Assembly: GCF_018613855.1 (NCBI RefSeq)
Contig: NZ_JAGGPK010000054.1
Span: forward strand, 1-64,000
DNA from: Arthrobacter sp. ISL-30
GTDB lineage: Bacteria; Actinomycetota; Actinomycetes; Actinomycetales; Micrococcaceae
Direction of reading: 5' to 3'
DNA: 64,000 nt
Shown here: positions 16,136 to 24,501 of the stretch, one piece after another
Layout: each line of letters starts with the position of its first letter
Numbering within the stretch: the first letter of the stretch is position 1
Translations under genes and position numbers: made by a program
The notes under the pieces: generated by a model
What the model saw: only the letters and a program-made list of their open reading frames with translations
What the model was told of the DNA's origin: nothing
Database searches by the model: none

Positions 16136-16233
16136 GCACACCCAAACCTGACGTCAAAACCTCCTGACAAGGAAGGACTTGGCTTGTGAGCGGAGCTCCC
16201 ACCTGTTCTCCGACGCGCTAACCAGTCACAACC
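16136..16233 (+). repeat. Direct repeat copy 1 (~98 bp), begins with R motif
   Basis: Begins with the R-like word ACACCCAAACCTGAC and contains a block (AAGGACTTGGCTT, then GAGCGGAGCTCCCACCTGTT, ending CAGTCACAACC) that recurs at 17760-17859 with few changes. The two copies flank the 1.5 kb that holds a damaged TetR gene and a DW-family gene. Confidence 0.8.
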
Positions 16234-16240
16234 TTCAGAC

Positions 16241-16690
16241 ATGGTTGCGAAAGGACGTCCTCGTGTCTTCGACGTCGAGGAAGCCGTTGAGGCGGCGATG
16301 AACCTCTTTTGGGAGCGCGGTTACGAGGGGGCTTCGCTCGCTGAGCTCAAAGATGTAGCAGTGGATGCGCAAACGGATCCAAACCGGCCCCGTGGCTGCA
16401 TGTTGGCGCTTAACGGCTCGATCGGTGGAACAGGCCTACCAGAAGCGGCAAAAGAATTTATCGTCAGCCGACGCGCCGCAGACAGGGCCCGCGTCCGTGG
16501 CTGCGTGGAGCGAGCGGTGGCCAGCGCTGTCTTGAAGCCCGACACTGACGTGGAGGCGTTTACCGCAGCCCTGCACGGATTCGTCCTTGGAATCGCACCC
16601 CAGGCCCGTGATGGTTTGGACGCAGCCCAACTGCACCGGTCCGCCGAAGTCCTGCTCATGGCATGGGACGCAGCAGCAACACAGAAGTAG
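16241..16690 (+). CDS. TetR-family regulator with an internal deletion
   Basis: 149 residues, about 40 short of the family norm. The first helices of the DNA-binding domain are intact (VEAAMNLFWERGYEGASLAE), but instead of the recognition helix and following YxxFxxK region the protein jumps to AQTDPNRPRGCMLAL, which belongs in the middle of the ligand domain. The rest (ALHGFVLGIAPQARDGLD) is a normal C-terminus. The reading frame is kept, so this is an in-frame deletion and the product is probably unable to bind DNA. Confidence 0.7.
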   Translation: MVAKGRPRVFDVEEAVEAAMNLFWERGYEGASLAELKDVAVDAQTDPNRPRGCMLALNGSIGGTGLPEAAKEFIVSRRAADRARVRGCVERAVASAVLKPDTDVEAFTAALHGFVLGIAPQARDGLDAAQLHRSAEVLLMAWDAAATQK

Positions 16691-17475
16691 ACACCACGGC
16701 TGACAGCTTTTCGTGGGACTGAGCCCCGTAAACGTGAAGACGACTGATCCGTGGACGCAACTTCAGCCTGCCGATTGGGAAGCCCCTAAATACCGTGTCA
16801 CGGTTTTCGGGACGGGCCGGACAGAAGCAAAACGGAAAAGTTACTGACAGACCACCGCCCCAGCACTAAATGAACACTGCATGGAACACCCCTTTTTGGT
16901 GCCACATACAGTGGGCAACGCCGCCCTGCACGGCTTCTTCGCCCGCGGCGACCTGCAGCTGGTGAGAAGGGAGACGAGCTTCCATTCGGGGAGTGAGAAG
17001 AGGAGCAAAACGGTGAAGCCTCTCACCAAAAGGCGTCAGAACGCGGACGAAGACAAGCGCTCCACCTTTCCCAGCCCTCGATCACCGCAGCCTTTCCAGT
17101 CCGAAAGCGTTGTGGTTGTCCTTGGCGTGATGTATCCAAGTCTCCTCCCACAGCATGGCGAGGCTAGCGCCCAGCGTGACCCAGTGTCTCTACTTCCTGG
17201 CGCGGTCACGGGCAGGCAAAGCGTAGATGTTGTCTTTTATGACCCGCTGTCTTCCGGTGGGTGTGACGAGCTTCCCCAGGGCGCGAAGCGTCGAAGGAGC
17301 TCTACAGTTGATGGCCACGTAGATCGTGTGGAGGCCCGGAAGGCTCTTGCCCGTAATTTGGCTTTGCTTTCGTTAGGAAAACGGAGGTAGTCACCACTTC
17401 TCGACGTCATCAGTTTCGGATACCAGAACTCGCTGTGAATCACCCGTCCCTGCCGCAGGAATCAAGAAAGACTTC
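16691..17475. other. Intergenic region without an intact gene
   Basis: 785 bases. No reading frame on either strand looks intact. A minus-strand coding fossil is visible at 17082-17340 (listed separately). Several plus-strand frames here have unnatural composition and are not reported. Confidence 0.5.
17082..17340 (-). pseudogene. Possible decayed minus-strand gene
   Basis: One minus-strand frame reads naturally on both sides of a TAG at 17192-17190: before it PSTLRALGKLVTPTGRQRVI and ALPARDRARK, after it ASLAMLWEETWIHHAKD, ending at a TGA at 17082. I do not recognise the family. It is probably the 3' part of a broken gene. Confidence 0.3.
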
Positions 17476-17706
17476 ATGATGCCAACGTCTTTCGAAATTT
17501 TTGACTGGAAAGGGATTGGACCCGGAGATGAGATTGAGGTGCTCGATGACGGGCTAGTCATTGCACGTGGAGTAATTGAAGACCTGGCCTCGGACCAAAG
17601 CATGGTCCTGCTCAAGCTCTCCTACGGGAGAGGTAGACGAACATACCGCCGCGAGGACGGCTGGCAGGTCCGGACTTTCGCCGAGAATCATGAAGGCCAA
17701 CCGTGA
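17476..17706 (+). CDS. Small DW-family protein in the repeat-bounded cassette
   Basis: 76 residues (or 75 if the second ATG is used). Core: DWKGIGPGDEIEVLDDGLVI, then RGVIEDLASDQSMVLLKLSY. It aligns with the proteins at 8650-8904 and 30485-30769 over its full length, including the DW start, the IEV/VEI strand and the S...L...G..R end. The SH3/Sm-like strand pattern is inferred by eye. It is the only intact gene between the two ~98-bp direct repeats. Confidence 0.7.
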   Translation: MMPTSFEIFDWKGIGPGDEIEVLDDGLVIARGVIEDLASDQSMVLLKLSYGRGRRTYRREDGWQVRTFAENHEGQP

Positions 17707-17759
17707 CGACCGACAGTTTTTACCTGCAGTTTCAGGGCGAAACGGCCAATCACGGTGAG

Positions 17760-17859
17760 GCACACCGAAAACCTGGCTTAGAAACCTTCCTGAGAAGTAA
17801 GGACTTGGCTTATGAGCGGAGCTCCCACCTGTTCTCCGGCGCCCCTATCAGTCACAACC
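17760..17859 (+). repeat. Direct repeat copy 2 (~100 bp)
   Basis: Same order as copy 1 at 16136-16233: a diverged R-like start (ACACCGAAAACCTGG), then AAGGACTTGGCTTATGAGC and GGAGCTCCCACCTGTTCTCC, ending CAGTCACAACC. Direct orientation. Confidence 0.8.
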
Positions 17860-17971
17860 CATGACTTGGCCAGCCATGCCTCCCGAACGGCAAGAATCTA
17901 GCGATTGCGAGTGAGAAGTGTTTGGCGTCTTCCTCAGAGTCGCGGGACCGCCAGGCTGTTATGTAGGGCTG

Positions 17972-18829
17972 TCAGGCGTTGACGGTCTGACCGGTCCTGT
18001 AGTCGGCGGCTGCATACACGCCAAGGATCCGCGCTTCGGTGGTGAAGAAGCCCAGTTCCTCGAGGGCCAGTTTGAGTGGCAGGTCCTCGGGGTGGCCTTC
18101 GACGTCGGCCATGAACATGGTGGCGGTGAACTCGTTGCCTACCAAGTAGCTTTCCAGCCGGGTCATGTTGACGCCGTTCGTAGCGAAGCCGCCGAGGGCC
18201 TTGTATAGGGCCGAGGAGACGTTGCGCACCCGGAAGACAAAGCTGGTGACTGCAGGTCCGGGAAGTTCGTCCCGGGCCGGCAATTCCGTTTCGCGTGCCA
18301 GGACGACGAAACGGGTGGTGTTGGAAGGGTCGTCCTCAACCCGGGAGGCAAGCACTTCCAGGCCATAGATCTGCGCGGCCAGCGGTGGCGCCAGGGACAG
18401 CTTGCGGGGATCATTCCACTCCGCCACTTCCCGCGCCGATCCCGCGGTATCGCCGGCGATGACCGGCTTGAGCCCGTGCTCGCGGATCAGCTTGCGGCAC
18501 TGGCCCAGGGCGTGGATGTGGCTGTGGACCTCGGTGGCACCTTCAATGGTGCTGCCCGGGATGCCCAGCAGGTCGAAGTGGATGGGCAGGAAGAACTCTC
18601 CCACGATCTGCAGGTTGGACTGGGGCAGGAGGATATGGATGTCCGCCACCCGGCCGGCAATGGAGTTTTCAATCGGGATCATGGCCAACTCCGCTTCGCC
18701 GCTGGACACGAGTTCAAACGCGTCCTCGAAGCTCGCGCAGGGCACGCTTTCCAGGTCCGGGAACATCTGTTTGCACGCGATATTGGAGTTGGCGCCGGGC
18801 TCACCCTGGTACGCAATCTTCTGGGCCAT
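17972..18829 (-). CDS. pheA: Prephenate dehydratase
   Basis: 285 residues from ATG 18829. Converts prephenate to phenylpyruvate in phenylalanine synthesis. Catalytic domain: IAYQGEPGANSNIA at the start, VIPIENS-type motif seen as MIPIENSIAGRVAD, and the SNTTRFVVLARE signature (catalytic Thr in the TRF motif). The C-terminal ACT domain is present (SALYKALGGFATNGVNMTRLES), so feedback control by Phe is expected. No chorismate mutase domain. It is isolated from other aromatic genes here; a plasmid copy may supplement the chromosomal enzyme. Confidence 0.93.
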   Translation of the reverse strand: MAQKIAYQGEPGANSNIACKQMFPDLESVPCASFEDAFELVSSGEAELAMIPIENSIAGRVADIHILLPQSNLQIVGEFFLPIHFDLLGIPGSTIEGATEVHSHIHALGQCRKLIREHGLKPVIAGDTAGSAREVAEWNDPRKLSLAPPLAAQIYGLEVLASRVEDDPSNTTRFVVLARETELPARDELPGPAVTSFVFRVRNVSSALYKALGGFATNGVNMTRLESYLVGNEFTATMFMADVEGHPEDLPLKLALEELGFFTTEARILGVYAAADYRTGQTVNA

Positions 18830-19019
18830 GATCCGTATGGTTTCACGCCCGGCGCCCGCCCGCCCAACTGGGTAGCGACAAGTATCGTTATGGGCGGCCA
18901 AACCGACACCTAGCGCTACTTAGTTGGGGTGGAACGCAGTGGAACCTGCGGTGCGGGTGGCGCTGCCCCGGCTTCAGCTGGGAATCCATGGCCCAGCCAG
19001 CTGTCCCGCGGAAGATTCC

Positions 19020-19061
19020 TCACGTAACTCAGTTGTCACGTAACTCAGTTGTCTCGTAACC
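19020..19061 (+). repeat. Tandem 16-bp direct repeats upstream of the resolvase
   Basis: TCACGTAACTCAGTTG occurs twice in immediate succession (19020-19035, 19036-19051), followed by a partial third copy TCTCGTAACC. It is 225 bases before the resolvase start. Iterated sites at this place could be accessory resolvase-binding (res) sites or an operator. Confidence 0.65.
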
Positions 19062-19191
19062 CTTGGGATACGAGGCGTTTCACCTGAGTGACTACAGTTC
19101 CCGTGGCGAAGTCCGATTCCGAACCCATGCCCATTTCCCAGCTTGTTGTGAATTGGGGAGCGTCAAGGCAAGGGGCATGTGCAGTTAGTGC

Positions 19192-19253
19192 ACACCCCAA
19201 CCTGACAACGCCTGTGGGTAAATCTTGACTTCCTTGTAGGAAAAGCCTAGAAC
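19192..19253 (+). promoter_or_regulatory. R motif and promoter of the resolvase gene
   Basis: The dispersed word ACACCCCAACCTGAC is at 19192-19206. Behind it is a good vegetative-type promoter: TTGACT (19225-19230), 17-bp spacer, TAGAAC (19248-19253). The resolvase GTG follows 32 bases later. Confidence 0.7.
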
Positions 19254-19285
19254 TCAACCTCACAGACGGAGGATTGGAGGCAAGG

Positions 19286-19852
19286 GTGAGCGGACAGCGG
19301 ATTGGGTACGTTCGGGTTAGCACCCTGGACCAGAACGAGAAACGCCAGCTCGAAGGCCAGATTCTTGACCGGGTCTTTACGGATACGGCCTCCGGTAGGG
19401 ACACTGCCAGGCCCCAGCTTGCCGAACTGCTGCGCTTCGCCCGCGACGGGGACACCGTGGTGGTGCACAGCATGGACCGGCTTGCCCGGAACCTTGATGA
19501 CCTGCGTGCTCTGGTCCAGGGCCTCACACGCAGAGGTGTGCGCGTCGAGTTCGTGAAAGAGAGCCTGGTCTTCACCGGCGAGGACTCCCCCATCGCCAAC
19601 CTCATGCTGTCCGTCATGGGTGCATTCGCCGAATTCGAACGCTCCCTGATCAGAGAGCGGCAGCGGGAAGGCATCGCCCTGGCGCAGCAGCGCGGTGTGT
19701 ACAAGGGGCGGAAGAAGACTCTCAGCCCGGAACGGGCGGCGGAGCTGGTCCAACGCGCCGGCAGCGGGGTTCCGAAAGCCGCCCTCGCCCGCGATTACGG
19801 GATCAGCCGGGAGACGGTCTACCAGTACCTGCGTCACGCCAGGCTGGAGTAA
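19286..19852 (+). CDS. Serine recombinase, resolvase/invertase (TnpR-type)
   Basis: 188-residue small serine recombinase. Catalytic N-terminus IGYVRVSTLDQNEKRQLEGQ with the nucleophilic Ser in RVST. Conserved arginines occur in HSMDRLARNLDDL and EFERSLIRERQREGI. C-terminal HTH with AALARDYGISRETVYQYLRH. Start GTG 19286, with GGAGG a few bases upstream. No transposase accompanies it, so it is either the remnant of a Tn3-like element or a plasmid multimer resolvase. Its 3' end is partially duplicated at 25926-26130. Confidence 0.92.
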   Translation: MSGQRIGYVRVSTLDQNEKRQLEGQILDRVFTDTASGRDTARPQLAELLRFARDGDTVVVHSMDRLARNLDDLRALVQGLTRRGVRVEFVKESLVFTGEDSPIANLMLSVMGAFAEFERSLIRERQREGIALAQQRGVYKGRKKTLSPERAAELVQRAGSGVPKAALARDYGISRETVYQYLRHARLE

Positions 19853-19958
19853 TTCCCCCATGCCCCGCAGATTCGGCACCAAAGGGGTCTGCGCCAGCTT
19901 TACAGAATATCAATTATCGGCGTTTGATTTTGGCCAGGGGAGACCCTAAAGAAAGGCG

Positions 19959-20163
19959 CTATTGCAATTCAGTTGCAGGCGGGCGGGGCGTCGCGACGAC
20001 CTCTTCGATCCATTCCTTGGCCTTGTCATCCAGCGGCGAGGCGGCGTTACCCGACACGGCGGCGCGACCTGCCTTGACCTTCTGGACCACCAGGCCGCCA
20101 AGGACCTGCCAAGACGGCGAAGGCGAGCAAGGGTAGCAGCGCGGATTTCGATTTTTTAGCCAT
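19959..20163 (-). pseudogene. Frameshifted small membrane-anchored protein
   Basis: ATG 20163 starts MAKKSKSALLPLLAFAVLAG, a basic N-terminus and a membrane segment, then the frame runs into an early stop. The neighbouring frame continues with natural sequence GGLVVQKVKAGRAAVSGNAA and DDKAKEWIEEVVATPRPP to a TAG at 19959. A one-base indel after about codon 19 is the simplest explanation. The restored product would be about 67 residues. Family unknown. Confidence 0.5.
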
Positions 20164-20441
20164 TTCCGAATCCTACTCGGGCCTCAGGCCCGCGGCTTCT
20201 ACCCGGCTGAGGAATCCGCGGACCAACCTCTACGGAACGGCTCCCACTCGACCTCGGAGGCGGCCCGCTCGGACCGTCCTGGCGCGTCCGCAGGAAGCCC
20301 CTGGGGCGCGACTTAGCCACGTAATCAGAACTATCGGCCCTTTAAAACGGGCAGGGGGAGTTACCTGAAAAGGGCTGTTTTCTGCTGTCCGCTGCCATCC
20401 GACGTGACGCAGAGTCACTAAGATCGGACGCCTTCTCGTCT

Positions 20442-20470
20442 GCCCCCGGCAGCCTTCGGCTGCCGGGGGC
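20442..20470. terminator. Strong GC hairpin downstream of the HA-domain gene
   Basis: GCCCCCGGCAGCC-TTC-GGCTGCCGGGGGC, a 13-bp perfect stem, 9 bases after the minus-strand stop at 20479. No U-tract on the exit side. The rest of 20164-20441 shows no gene. Confidence 0.6.
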
Positions 20471-20478
20471 AAAAACCC

Positions 20479-21000
20479 TCACATTCCGCGGCCACGCCAG
20501 CCCGGTACAAGCTTGTCCAGCCTCGTAACGCGGTTAGGATGCAAGGAGCCCGTTTTGAGGGCGTACCGCTGGCGGGAGATCCATCGACCAAGGAAGTACT
20601 CCTCCGGGGAACTGGACACTCCCATGACCGGAAGCTTTCCATAAGTCTCCAGGTGCTCCAGGACCTGACCGAGACGATTGCTCCACCGTTCATGGTCCGA
20701 AGAAGAGGGTTCGTGGCCGCCGGAAAGGAAGCGACCGTTCCAACCCGGCAAGTTACGGTCCAGCTTTTGTGCTCTATCCGCCAGGAGCAAACCACTTCGC
20801 AGGCTTGCCCTCTGATGCTGGAGCCAATGGTGCAAAGCCCGTTCCCTGGGGTCTTCCGCGCGCTGGGAAGGAATCCGCTTCCACTCCCTGATGAACCGCA
20901 CATACTCTTCAAGCTGTTCATCCCACTGCCGGCGGCGACTACGGGGCCGGCCTCCCCCGGACATCCCTGGGTCTTGAGTTTCGTCCAGCAGTTCACTCAT
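20479..21000 (-). CDS. Helicase-associated (HA) domain protein
   Basis: About 173 residues with two HA repeats: residues ~25-85 (EYVRFIREWKRIPSQR to LDRNLPGW) and ~100-170 (VLEHLETYGKLPVMGVSS to LDKLVPGW). Each ends in the LxxxxPGW signature. No helicase or enzyme domain. Start uncertain: ATG 21000 is followed by natural sequence but its GAGGGG abuts the codon, and in-frame upstream starts exist to 21048. Related in design to the 5764-6441 protein. Confidence 0.75.
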   Translation of the reverse strand: MSELLDETQDPGMSGGGRPRSRRRQWDEQLEEYVRFIREWKRIPSQRAEDPRERALHHWLQHQRASLRSGLLLADRAQKLDRNLPGWNGRFLSGGHEPSSSDHERWSNRLGQVLEHLETYGKLPVMGVSSSPEEYFLGRWISRQRYALKTGSLHPNRVTRLDKLVPGWRGRGM

Positions 21001-21205
21001 CCCCTCATACTCGCACCTGCAGAAGATCATGGCAGCGAAGCGGTACATCCGCCGGTCCCGTACTGGGATCGTGACCCGGTGCGTGGGACGACCGCGATCC
21101 CCCGACCCAGTTCTGCCCAGAGGCAGCCTGCGGGACAGTCAGGACAGCCTCAGGGCCGGGCGTGGGGCGAATGCCTCAACATGAGGTTCGTTACCCCAGT
21201 CAGTG

Positions 21206-21364
21206 CAGCTGGACCACTATCTGGAGGTACTCAAGACCAAACCCGGGGCGCTGCCCGGGTCGACCGCCCTGGCCAGGCGCGTGAAACCGGTGGCCTTCAC
21301 CAGCGCGCACGAGGCCTTTTGGGCTTCTTCCCGTTGGGTCAACGGAGATTCGGACGCCAGCTAA
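21206..21364 (+). pseudogene. IS21-family transposase (IstA) fragment
   Basis: A frame without a start reads QLDHYLEVLKTKPGALPGST, then TSAHEAFWASSRW and a stop. This matches the C-terminal region of IstA transposases, where the protein normally continues. Only about 50 residues remain. It marks an old insertion sequence at this junction. The remaining 21001-21205 shows no gene. Confidence 0.65.
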
Positions 21365-21525
21365 GGCCGAGGTGTCTGCCATCACGGCATGCATGACCGC
21401 GGGTCGCGGACGCTGTGTGGTTGCCATCACATTCGTCCACGGTTTAGCCTGAACCCGGAAGCAGCCGATGCCGCTGAGCATGATGCAAAGGATGCGGTTG
21501 TAGCTTCCAGAACCAGGAGCAGTCA

Positions 21526-21960
21526 ATGTCGACCATCTCTCACGCCCGGCGTCCGGGGCGCTCCAGCGAACCTGACGCACAGCCGCTCTGGTGCCTGGAA
21601 TGCGGCACGGACCGCCACCTCATCATCGACTGCATTGACCAGTTGAGCCCCGCCCGGGCGGACGTGGTCAAAGCCTCCTACACCTGCAATGGCTGCGGCT
21701 TCTTTTACACCCACCCAACGACGGTGTCGAAGGTAGCTGCCGTCCTGAACCGGCCCGGTCCCGCCCCCGTGTTAGGGGTTCTGCAGTTCGGTGATACTTA
21801 CATCCACTGCGGTGAACCCATGCACAACTCGGACTCCAAAGAACGGAGCATTCACGGTTCCGTCAGCACGGAACAACGAGGTGAGCCGATCCTGGACATC
21901 TATCTCCGAACGCGCGTTCTGCACTGCGGATGCGGGTTCCAAATGGAAATCCCACACTAA
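21526..21960 (+). CDS. Zinc-ribbon protein of unknown function
   Basis: 144 residues, with AGGAG six bases before the ATG. Three CxxC-like pairs are seen: LWCLECGTDRHLIID, YTCNGCGFFYTHP and, at the end, VLHCGCGFQMEIPH, plus a further Cys in YIHCGEPM. These would make one or two zinc ribbons. Arthrobacter-type plasmids and chromosomes carry similar small proteins without known role. It may bind nucleic acid or protein. 21961-22167 contains only a short coding-like scrap (RRDRLEHQRTLGEVLRVLDA). Confidence 0.75.
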   Translation: MSTISHARRPGRSSEPDAQPLWCLECGTDRHLIIDCIDQLSPARADVVKASYTCNGCGFFYTHPTTVSKVAAVLNRPGPAPVLGVLQFGDTYIHCGEPMHNSDSKERSIHGSVSTEQRGEPILDIYLRTRVLHCGCGFQMEIPH

Positions 21961-22167
21961 GACCGATCAAAGAAAGCCCGCCCTAATGCTTGTCGGCTGC
22001 TGCTGCTTTGCGACTGATAGGACCGTCCGCATATCCTCCCGGCCAACCTTCTGGCCGGATGCACTTGGGACGTGTTGATCCGGCGGGATCGTTTGGAGCA
22101 TCAGAGGACGCTCGGTGAAGTCCTCAGGGTTCTGGACGCGCTGGGAATGCTGCCCGCGGCACGAGTT

Positions 22168-22905
22168 TTAGTCTTCAAAATGAGTGCCTATTTTGCCATG
22201 CCCTGAGACGTTGGAGATGATCTCCTGGGCGAGGGTGTGAAGTTTCTGGTTCCGGGTACTGGAGACCCGGCGGAGGAGCTGGAAAGCCTCGTTTTGGGGA
22301 CACCGGTTCTGGGCCATGATCATTCCGCAGGCAAGGTCAATCGCAGTCCTGGATTCCATGGCGGCTTTGAGGTCTTCGGCGAGCAGTTCAGCGGACGCGA
22401 TCCGGAGCTCAAGCCGCAGGGCTTGGCTGGCGATGCCCGCAAAAACCTTTGCATCTTCTATGACTTCGGCGCTGAAGACATCGGTTATCGGGGCGAAGAA
22501 GTTCAGCACCGCCTCGGCCTCGGAACCGAGTTCCAGTGGCACGGCAAGTACGCTGTGGCAACCAAAACCCGCCAGGGCCTCGCAGTAGTGCCGCCAGCAA
22601 GGATCAGTGGAAACATCACGGATAAGGACTGGCGCGCCGGTACGCAGGGCGTCCCAGCGGGGCCAATCCCCCTGGCTTTGCCCGATGCCATCGAGCAGGA
22701 TCGCATCGTCACTGCTGCCGGCGATCGTGGCGCTCCGCTTGTGCCGGTGCAGCGTGACAGCGCACTCGATCCGATTTTTGGTCGCCTTGGTCATTGTTGC
22801 TGCCGCGAAGGCTGTCATGCCATCCAGGAAGCCTCTGATGTCTTCTGTGCTCGTCACCAGATTATGCAGCAGCTCAACGGCGTGGGCGTGATCTTCGGCG
22901 GTCAT
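22168..22905 (-). CDS. GAF-ANTAR transcription antiterminator
   Basis: 245 residues. The N-terminal GAF-like domain covers about residues 25-165, with the HSVLAVPLELGSEAEAVLNF strand pair typical of GAF sensors. The ANTAR RNA-binding domain covers 180-235: AAMESRTAIDLACGMIMAQN followed by the LLRRVSSTRNQKLHTLAQEI helix. ANTAR proteins bind paired hexanucleotide-loop RNA hairpins and prevent termination. Two more members are encoded on the opposite strand just downstream. Confidence 0.88.
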   Translation of the reverse strand: MTAEDHAHAVELLHNLVTSTEDIRGFLDGMTAFAAATMTKATKNRIECAVTLHRHKRSATIAGSSDDAILLDGIGQSQGDWPRWDALRTGAPVLIRDVSTDPCWRHYCEALAGFGCHSVLAVPLELGSEAEAVLNFFAPITDVFSAEVIEDAKVFAGIASQALRLELRIASAELLAEDLKAAMESRTAIDLACGMIMAQNRCPQNEAFQLLRRVSSTRNQKLHTLAQEIISNVSGHGKIGTHFED

Positions 22906-23218
22906 GGCCCAAATCTAGAAGCAGCACGATGAATGCACAACATGTGGGACTACCCCATCACTTACCCGTTTAGGCCCCGCCAGCACTTGCGCCTTGGCCA
23001 AACATTCCCATAGCTGTGGACAGTTCACCATTACCTCTAACTTCCGTGAGACCGGTGCGGAGCAGGGCCGTGCGACCCCGGGTGGCCCAAAGGTCCTCAT
23101 GCGGGGGCAGGCTTCTCTCGGGGGTTGTGACGGGGTGTCCTAGCTGTCATCGTGGATAGTGTCTCGAGTAGAGGGGCGCAATAAGGCGATGGGCCACCGA
23201 CAGTGGTGAGGGCGCCGC

Positions 23219-23467
23219 ATGAGGAATCCACAACAAGTAGCGCAGATGATGCTCCTGCAGGACTGCGGCTGGCTTGATGACTTATGGCTTCGGTACTGGG
23301 CCAACGGAGGAAGCGCGGGCATCTTCGAGTTCGACGCTTTCCTGCACGGACTCCGGGAACCCGACGTGTTCGAAGTGCAGATCCTCGCCTGGGCGATCGA
23401 AGACCTGTCCTGCCGCCTCCTTAATTCCACCGGCTCCGGCCAGTTGCTGAGCGGAGAATTGGGGTAG
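23219..23467 (+). CDS. Small ANTAR-locus protein, copy 1
   Basis: 82 residues. Core LDDLWLRYWANGGSAGIFEF, then DAFLHGL, ending with a helix AIEDLSCRLLN. It aligns with the 25221-25538 protein (LSEVWMRYFSFTGVAGEYEV, DAYLNG). Both lie beside GAF-ANTAR genes, so a partner or regulator role in the same signalling system is suggested. No known domain recognised. The 313-bp stretch before it (22906-23218) shows no gene and must carry the promoters for both directions. Confidence 0.65.
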   Translation: MRNPQQVAQMMLLQDCGWLDDLWLRYWANGGSAGIFEFDAFLHGLREPDVFEVQILAWAIEDLSCRLLNSTGSGQLLSGELG

Positions 23468-23487
23468 CTACAGTGCGAACTGAGGAG

Positions 23488-23505
23488 GCTACTGTTTGCA
23501 GTAGC
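23488..23505 (+). terminator. Small hairpin after copy 1
   Basis: GCTACTG-TTTG-CAGTAGC, a perfect 7-bp stem followed within three bases by GTTTTG. Could be a weak terminator or one half of an ANTAR-type RNA target, ahead of the next GAF-ANTAR gene. Confidence 0.45.
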
Positions 23506-23683
23506 TGCGTTTTGGGCGGTTGGCCGACGCGGCGTTGTGAACAGGGGGATCTGGAGTGATTCCCATCAGCGTCATGTGGCCCTCACTGTGCTCGCCTGCC
23601 CCATAGCAGTTCTTTCCCTAGTGTCTGGGTAAGGAATGGACAGGAACACACGTACCGCTCAGTGCGGCAGGCAGGAGATTCTT

Positions 23684-24421
23684 GTGGATCGGGAACTAAT
23701 ACACTCCAACACGGAGGTGTTGATAGACGTGCTCCTGGACAGCCCTGACATGACAGTGTTCCTGCAGCGGCTGGTAGAAATTTCAGGTCGTGAGCTCGGC
23801 CAGGGTCTTGGGGCGGCACATTGCAGTGTGACCGTATGGAGGGACCGCCGGCCGGTCACGGTCTGCAGCAGCGATCCCGAAACGGCGGCCATGGATGAGG
23901 TGCAGTACGCATCGAATCAGGGCCCGTGCCTGCAAACCGCCAGGACAGGACAGATAAGTGAGGTCATTGACCTGCGTACTGAAACACGATGGCCGCGATA
24001 CACCAGAGCGATGGCCGGGAGCCCGATGCGGTCGATTCTGGCCGTTCCCATCGCCCTGAAGACAGCAGGTGCGGCAGCGCTGAACACGTACAGCCCTCAG
24101 CCCGGACCTGTCCCTGAAGATGTGAAGAAGACCCTGCTGGACTTCACGACCGTGGCGGCACGGGCAGTGACGTTGGGCATTAGGCTGCAAACGCAGGCAG
24201 AGAAGTCGACGGACCTGGCGGCCGCGCTGGAATCACGGACCGCCATCGATCTCGCGGCCGGCGTCATCATGGCCCAGACCGGCTGCGACCAAAAGCAGGC
24301 CGTAAACATCCTGATGAAAGCCTCAAACAACCGCAACGAAAAGCTGCGCGACGTCGCACTCACTGTCCTGGCCCGCTTTAACGGCAGTACTACCCCCTCA
24401 ACGCACTTTGATGCCCTGTAG
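23684..24421 (+). CDS. GAF-ANTAR transcription antiterminator
   Basis: 245 residues if translation begins at GTG 23684, which has GGAG six bases upstream; ATG 23636 lies too close to its AGG. The GAF-like region contains QYASNQGPCLQTARTGQISE and the conserved SILAVPIAL strand. The ANTAR domain: AALESRTAIDLAAGVIMAQT and NILMKASNNRNEKLRDVALT. It belongs to a plus-strand group with the next two genes. Confidence 0.87.
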   Translation: MDRELIHSNTEVLIDVLLDSPDMTVFLQRLVEISGRELGQGLGAAHCSVTVWRDRRPVTVCSSDPETAAMDEVQYASNQGPCLQTARTGQISEVIDLRTETRWPRYTRAMAGSPMRSILAVPIALKTAGAAALNTYSPQPGPVPEDVKKTLLDFTTVAARAVTLGIRLQTQAEKSTDLAAALESRTAIDLAAGVIMAQTGCDQKQAVNILMKASNNRNEKLRDVALTVLARFNGSTTPSTHFDAL

Positions 24422-24501
24422 CTCCTCGAAGCGGAAGCACCACGTGAATTCAACTTATTCAGCAGCAGCTCAGCTCCTGAGCACGAGAAGGTGAGAAAGC
24501 C

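Noticed and set aside
16881..17390. 169-aa plus-strand frame in the intergenic region
   Set aside because: Unnatural composition; the opposite strand shows a better coding fossil.
19192..19927. Complete Tn3-family transposon around the resolvase
   Set aside because: No transposase gene and no terminal inverted repeats seen; only the resolvase is present.
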